From: Pseudomonadota bacterium
GTDB lineage: Bacteria; Desulfobacterota; Desulfovibrionia; Desulfovibrionales; Desulfovibrionaceae
DNA: 64,000 bases
Direction of reading: 5' to 3'
Assembly: GCA_018822105.1 (NCBI GenBank)
Contig: JAHJLB010000014.1
Span: forward strand, 235,077-299,076
In this document: piece after piece, positions 61,187 through 64,000 of the stretch
How the letters are laid out: every line of letters begins with the position of its first letter
Numbering within the stretch: position 1 is the stretch's first letter
Position numbers and translations under genes: made by a program
The notes under the pieces: model-generated
The model's database searches: none
What the model saw: only the letters and a program-made list of their open reading frames with translations
What the model was told of the DNA's origin: nothing

Positions 61187-61207
61187 TCCGGACCCCGGCG
61201 GCTGCGC

Positions 61208-62425
61208 ATGAAACTCCTTTTCCTCATCGCCGACGGCATGGGCGGCTGGCCGGACGAATTCCCCGGCAACAAGACCTGCCTGGAGGCCGCGAACACCCCG
61301 AACATGGACGAACTGGCCGCGCGCGGCGTGGTGGGCGTGTGCCAGACCATCCCCCAGGGCATGGCCCCCGGCTCGGACGTGGCCAACATGTCGCTTCTGG
61401 GCTTCAACCCGGCCAAGCACCACACCGGGCGCGGCCCCATCGAGGCCGCGGCCCAGGGCCTCGTGCTCGACCCGGACGACCTGGTCTGGCGCATGAACCT
61501 GGTCAGCGTGAGCGAGCTCTCGGCCCAGGGCAACATGCTCGACTACTCCTCCGGGCACATCACCACCGAGGCCGCCGGGCCCATCGTGCGCGACCTTGCG
61601 GAGCGTCTGGGCGACGAGACCTTCCAGTTCCACCCGGGCGTGCAGTACCGGCACCTCTTGGTGCACAAGGGCGGGGCCGGGGAGTCCGAGGCCGGCCTCA
61701 GGATCAGCCCGCCGCACGACATCACCGGCAGGTCCCTGCACGCGGACATGCGCGAGTTCTCGCGCTGCGCGCGCATGTGGGACCTGCTCTTCCTGGCCGA
61801 GGAGCGCCTGGCCGAAACAGCGCGCCAGACCAAGGCCAACGCCATCTGGCCCTGGGGCCAGGGCCGGCCGCTCATGCTGCCGGAATTCAGGAAGGCCTTC
61901 GGCCTTGCGGGGGCGGTGGTCTCCGCCGTGGACCTGGTGCGCGGCCTGGGCCGCGCCGCGGGCATGGAGGTCATCGAGGTGCCCGGGGCCACGGGCCTCA
62001 TCGAGACCAACTACCAGGGCAAGGTGGACGCGGCGCTTGACTTCCTCACGCGCGGCGACTTCGCCTTCGTGCACCTGGAAGGCCCGGACGAATGCGGACA
62101 CGCCGGCGACGCGGCCGAAAAGGCCCGCGCCATCAGCCTCTTCGACGCGCGCATCGTGGGTCCGCTGCGCCAAGCCCTGGAGGGGCAGGACGTGGCCTTC
62201 CTCATCACCTGCGACCATTTCACGCCCATCGCGGAAAAGACCCACACACCCGACCCCGTGCCCTTCCTGCTCTGGCACAAGGGCTGCGAGGCACCGGACT
62301 TCGCCCCCTCCGGGGTGGCGGCCTTCAGCGAGGCCCAGGCGCGCTCCACCGGGCTGGTCATCGAATCCGGGCATGAGCTGCTGGCCTGGACCCTGCGCCA
62401 GCTCGGGCCTCGGCCGGAGGCCTAG
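61208..62425 (+). CDS. apgM: Cofactor-independent phosphoglycerate mutase, ApgM type
   Basis: The 405-residue alkaline-phosphatase-superfamily enzyme interconverts 3- and 2-phosphoglycerate. IADGMGGWP with the metal aspartate, SDVANMSLLG with the nucleophile serine, and GPDECGHAGD with metal ligands are visible. In some bacteria this protein is annotated as a homoserine kinase-like fusion partner; the position behind hom makes a homoserine-linked function a reasonable alternative. Confidence 0.9.
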   Translation: MKLLFLIADGMGGWPDEFPGNKTCLEAANTPNMDELAARGVVGVCQTIPQGMAPGSDVANMSLLGFNPAKHHTGRGPIEAAAQGLVLDPDDLVWRMNLVSVSELSAQGNMLDYSSGHITTEAAGPIVRDLAERLGDETFQFHPGVQYRHLLVHKGGAGESEAGLRISPPHDITGRSLHADMREFSRCARMWDLLFLAEERLAETARQTKANAIWPWGQGRPLMLPEFRKAFGLAGAVVSAVDLVRGLGRAAGMEVIEVPGATGLIETNYQGKVDAALDFLTRGDFAFVHLEGPDECGHAGDAAEKARAISLFDARIVGPLRQALEGQDVAFLITCDHFTPIAEKTHTPDPVPFLLWHKGCEAPDFAPSGVAAFSEAQARSTGLVIESGHELLAWTLRQLGPRPEA

Positions 62426-62427
62426 GC

Positions 62428-62856
62428 ATGGACTTCCCCAAGGTCTTTCCGCTGCCGGACGCCTGGCTTTTGCACCGCGTCTCCTACGGCGAGACGGACG
62501 CCATGGGCGTGCTTTACTACGCTGAATACCTGCATATTTTTGAGCGTGCGCGCGGGCTTTTCATCCGCCAGCGCGGCATGGGGTACGCCAAGGTGGAGGC
62601 GCGCGGCATCCTTTTGCCCGTGCGCGAGGCCTGGTGCCGCTACCGCAGCCCCTCGCGCTACGACGACGAAATCCACGTGCGTTGCGGCATCGTGGAATGG
62701 AACCGCGCCTCCCTGCGCTTCGTCTACGAGATCAAGAACCCGGACCGCGACCGCCTCCTGGCCCAGGGCGGCACCGAGCACGCCTGCGTGAACCGCCAGG
62801 GCAGGCCCGTCGGGGTGCCGGACTGGCTCAAGGAGCTCTTCGGCCGGCAGGCGTGA
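62428..62856 (+). CDS. Acyl-CoA thioesterase, YbgC/4HBT type
   Basis: The 142-residue hot-dog-fold protein has the family motif ETDAMGVLYYAEYLHIFERAR region with catalytic D24; the His that often follows in YbgC (VYHA) is Tyr here (LYYA). It starts 2 bases after the apgM stop, so it is in the same operon. It hydrolyses short acyl-CoA thioesters in related proteins; the substrate here is unknown. Confidence 0.9.
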   Translation: MDFPKVFPLPDAWLLHRVSYGETDAMGVLYYAEYLHIFERARGLFIRQRGMGYAKVEARGILLPVREAWCRYRSPSRYDDEIHVRCGIVEWNRASLRFVYEIKNPDRDRLLAQGGTEHACVNRQGRPVGVPDWLKELFGRQA

Positions 62857-62892
62857 CCTGCCGGCAGTAAGCACTCCCTCGCCAATTAATTC

Positions 62893-62920
62893 TTGCCCCT
62901 GGGGACAGTCAGCGTAAGGT
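62893..62920 (+). promoter_or_regulatory. Candidate promoter of the amidohydrolase gene
   Basis: TTGCCC and TAAGGT are 16 bases apart. The TAAGGTTCC sequence is identical to that at 58631-58639. Confidence 0.4.
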
Positions 62921-62954
62921 TCCTGCTTCCGCTAATCCTCCAGGAGCCTTGGAC

Positions 62955-63764
62955 ATGTTCACCGACACGCACTGCCACGTCTTCCACCCCAAAATCGCCG
63001 AAAAGGCCCTGGCCCAGCTGGAAGGGCACTACGGCATCAAGCCCCGGGGCACCGGCGTGCTGGACGACCTCCTGGCCCGGGCCGACCGCGCCGGCATTTC
63101 GCGCATGGTGGTGCACACCGCCGCAACGGACCCCTCCCAGGTCATTCCGGCCAACAACTGGGCCCTTGACCTCATGCGCCAGAGCCAGCGCATCACGGCC
63201 TTCGGCACCCTGCACCCGGACTACGCCGACCCGGACCGGGAGCTTGACCGCCTGGCCCGCGCGGGCGTGGTGGGCCTCAAGTTCCACCCGGACTTCCAGG
63301 GCTTCTTCCTGGACGACCCCAGGTTCTACGCCCTCATGGAGCGCATCGGCAGCCGCTTTCTGCTCATGTTCCACGTGGGCGACACCCGGCCTCCAGCGCA
63401 GAACCCCTCCTGTCCCATGAAGCTGGCCCGGCTGCGGCGCGCCTTCCCCGGCCCGGTGATGATCGCCGCGCATTTGGGCGGCTATCTGCACTGGGAATGG
63501 GCCGTGGAGCACCTGGCCGGGCTGGACGTGTACATGGACACCTCAAGCTCCCTGCGGGTCATCCGCGACGAGACTTTGCGCCAGCTCCTCAAGCGCCACC
63601 CGGCCGAGCGCCTGCTCTTCGGCAGCGACTATCCCCTCTTCGACCCCGGCGACGAGATGGCCCTCATCCGGCAGCGCCTGGAGCCCCTGGGGCTCCGGCT
63701 CGCAGACCTCCTGGCCGCCGGCTCGGCCCTGTTCCCCGCGCGCGGCGGGGGGGCGGAAAACTAA
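62955..63764 (+). CDS. Amidohydrolase-family metal-dependent hydrolase
   Basis: The 269-residue TIM-barrel protein has the HxH metal pair at H6 and H8 (DTHCHVF), a middle His in LMFHVGD, another His in IAAHLGG and the late Asp in LFGSDYPLF, as in PF04909-type amidohydrolases. ATG 62955 is preferred to the TTG 6 bases upstream because AGGAG is better spaced. The substrate is unknown. It is a single gene with a terminator. Confidence 0.88.
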   Translation: MFTDTHCHVFHPKIAEKALAQLEGHYGIKPRGTGVLDDLLARADRAGISRMVVHTAATDPSQVIPANNWALDLMRQSQRITAFGTLHPDYADPDRELDRLARAGVVGLKFHPDFQGFFLDDPRFYALMERIGSRFLLMFHVGDTRPPAQNPSCPMKLARLRRAFPGPVMIAAHLGGYLHWEWAVEHLAGLDVYMDTSSSLRVIRDETLRQLLKRHPAERLLFGSDYPLFDPGDEMALIRQRLEPLGLRLADLLAAGSALFPARGGGAEN

Positions 63765-63794
63765 CCGCCGCCTCTTTTCCGGCTTGCAAAACAA

Positions 63795-63823
63795 AGCCCC
63801 GGCCAGACATGCTGACCGGGGCT
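63795..63823. terminator. Bidirectional terminator between the amidohydrolase gene and gap
   Basis: AGCCCCGGCCAG pairs with CTGACCGGGGCT around a 5-base loop. T-rich sequence follows on both strands. Confidence 0.85.
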
Positions 63824-63850
63824 GGGTTTCTTGTTGGGCGGCCGGAACCG

Positions 63851-64000
63851 CTAGCCGAAGGCCGCGACCTTCTGGATGAGGCGCACCAGCTGGTGGGTGA
63901 AGCCGGCCTCGTTGTCGTACCAGACGATGAGCTTGACCATGCTGCCGTTCATGACCGAGGTCAGGCCCGCGTCGGCCACGCCGCCGAAGGTGCTGCCCAC
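63851..64000 (-). CDS. Glyceraldehyde-3-phosphate dehydrogenase, C-terminal 49 residues (5' end outside window)
   Basis: The frame is open to the window edge. The end reads VWYDNEAGFTHQLVRLIQKVA, broken here as WYDNEAGFTHQLVRLI, the signature of the type I GAPDH C-terminus. Glycolytic phosphorylating GAPDH is the likely function; erythrose-4-phosphate dehydrogenase is an alternative that the visible part cannot exclude. Confidence 0.93.
   Translation of the reverse strand: MGSTFGGVADAGLTSVMNGSMVKLIVWYDNEAGFTHQLVRLIQKVAAFG

Noticed and set aside
58688..62374. Open frame of 1228 codons on the minus strand opposite the aminotransferase, hom and apgM
   Set aside because: Antisense to three conserved enzymes; His/Gly/Val-rich composition without domains.

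Overview
The window is a GC-rich, densely packed bacterial chromosome segment. It carries dsrC with both reactive C-terminal cysteines, a four-subunit NAD(P)-linked [NiFe] hydrogenase, FlhF/FlhG-type control of flagella, a fused AccA-AccD carboxyltransferase, LpxC (an outer-membrane marker) and many c-di-GMP genes. Together these suggest a Gram-negative, motile sulfate reducer of the Desulfovibrio type (Desulfobacterota). This placement is inferred from gene content; no rRNA lies in the window. I saw no tRNA, rRNA, CRISPR array, phage or insertion sequence.

Layout. 1-6764: a flagellar operon on the plus strand (flhB 3' end, flhA, flhF, flhG, fliA, cheY, fliL, one unknown gene). 6797-9202: small genes, including a SLOG-like protein and a FliK-like protein. 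9278-13793 (minus): rpmE, a DUF1385 gene, prfA, prmC, lpxC. 13851-15368: a TPP riboswitch and thiC. 15441-19133 (minus): a receiver protein, a Tim44-like protein, a YcaO-TPR protein and dsrC. 19302-22077: an HD protein, a thioredoxin-reductase-like flavoprotein and an acetyltransferase. 22286-26402 (minus): the hydrogenase operon behind a palindromic promoter. 26569-30410 (minus): argF-argG-argH, with an array of palindromes between argG and argH. 30434-33511 (minus): an ArsR-controlled permease, then phoH and ybeY. 33531-39748: an HPPD-like protein, a diguanylate cyclase with PilZ, two glycosyltransferases and a metallo-beta-lactamase-fold protein. 39966-43524 (minus): an S1-repeat protein and an EttA-like ABC-F protein. 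43554-44001: a repeat protein behind a near-perfect sigma-28 promoter. 44194-47879: accC and the accA-accD fusion. 48063-51095: a GGDEF/EAL/CBS protein and ferritin. 51107-57411 (minus): ilvE, dnaX, ybaB, recR, recD2. 57472-64000: a DLH-family hydrolase, a yeast-type cytosine deaminase, an aminotransferase-hom-apgM-thioesterase cluster, an amidohydrolase and the 3' end of gap.

How the parts connect. FliA from the first operon is the sigma factor expected to read the promoter at 43554, which links the unknown repeat protein at 43630 to motility. CheY, two c-di-GMP enzymes and a PilZ domain add signalling to motility or surface behaviour. DsrC and the hydrogenase are the energy-metabolism core; a YcaO-family enzyme sits directly upstream of dsrC. 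The ArsR gene and its permease share a candidate operator, which points to a local zinc/cadmium-type response.

The least-explained items are the sigma-28-driven repeat protein, the YcaO-TPR/dsrC pair, an FlhF with altered GTPase boxes, a G8 tract in front of fliL, a dispersed intergenic palindrome family, and a thioredoxin-reductase-like protein without the usual NADPH motif. I found no locus that is clearly a new multi-gene system.
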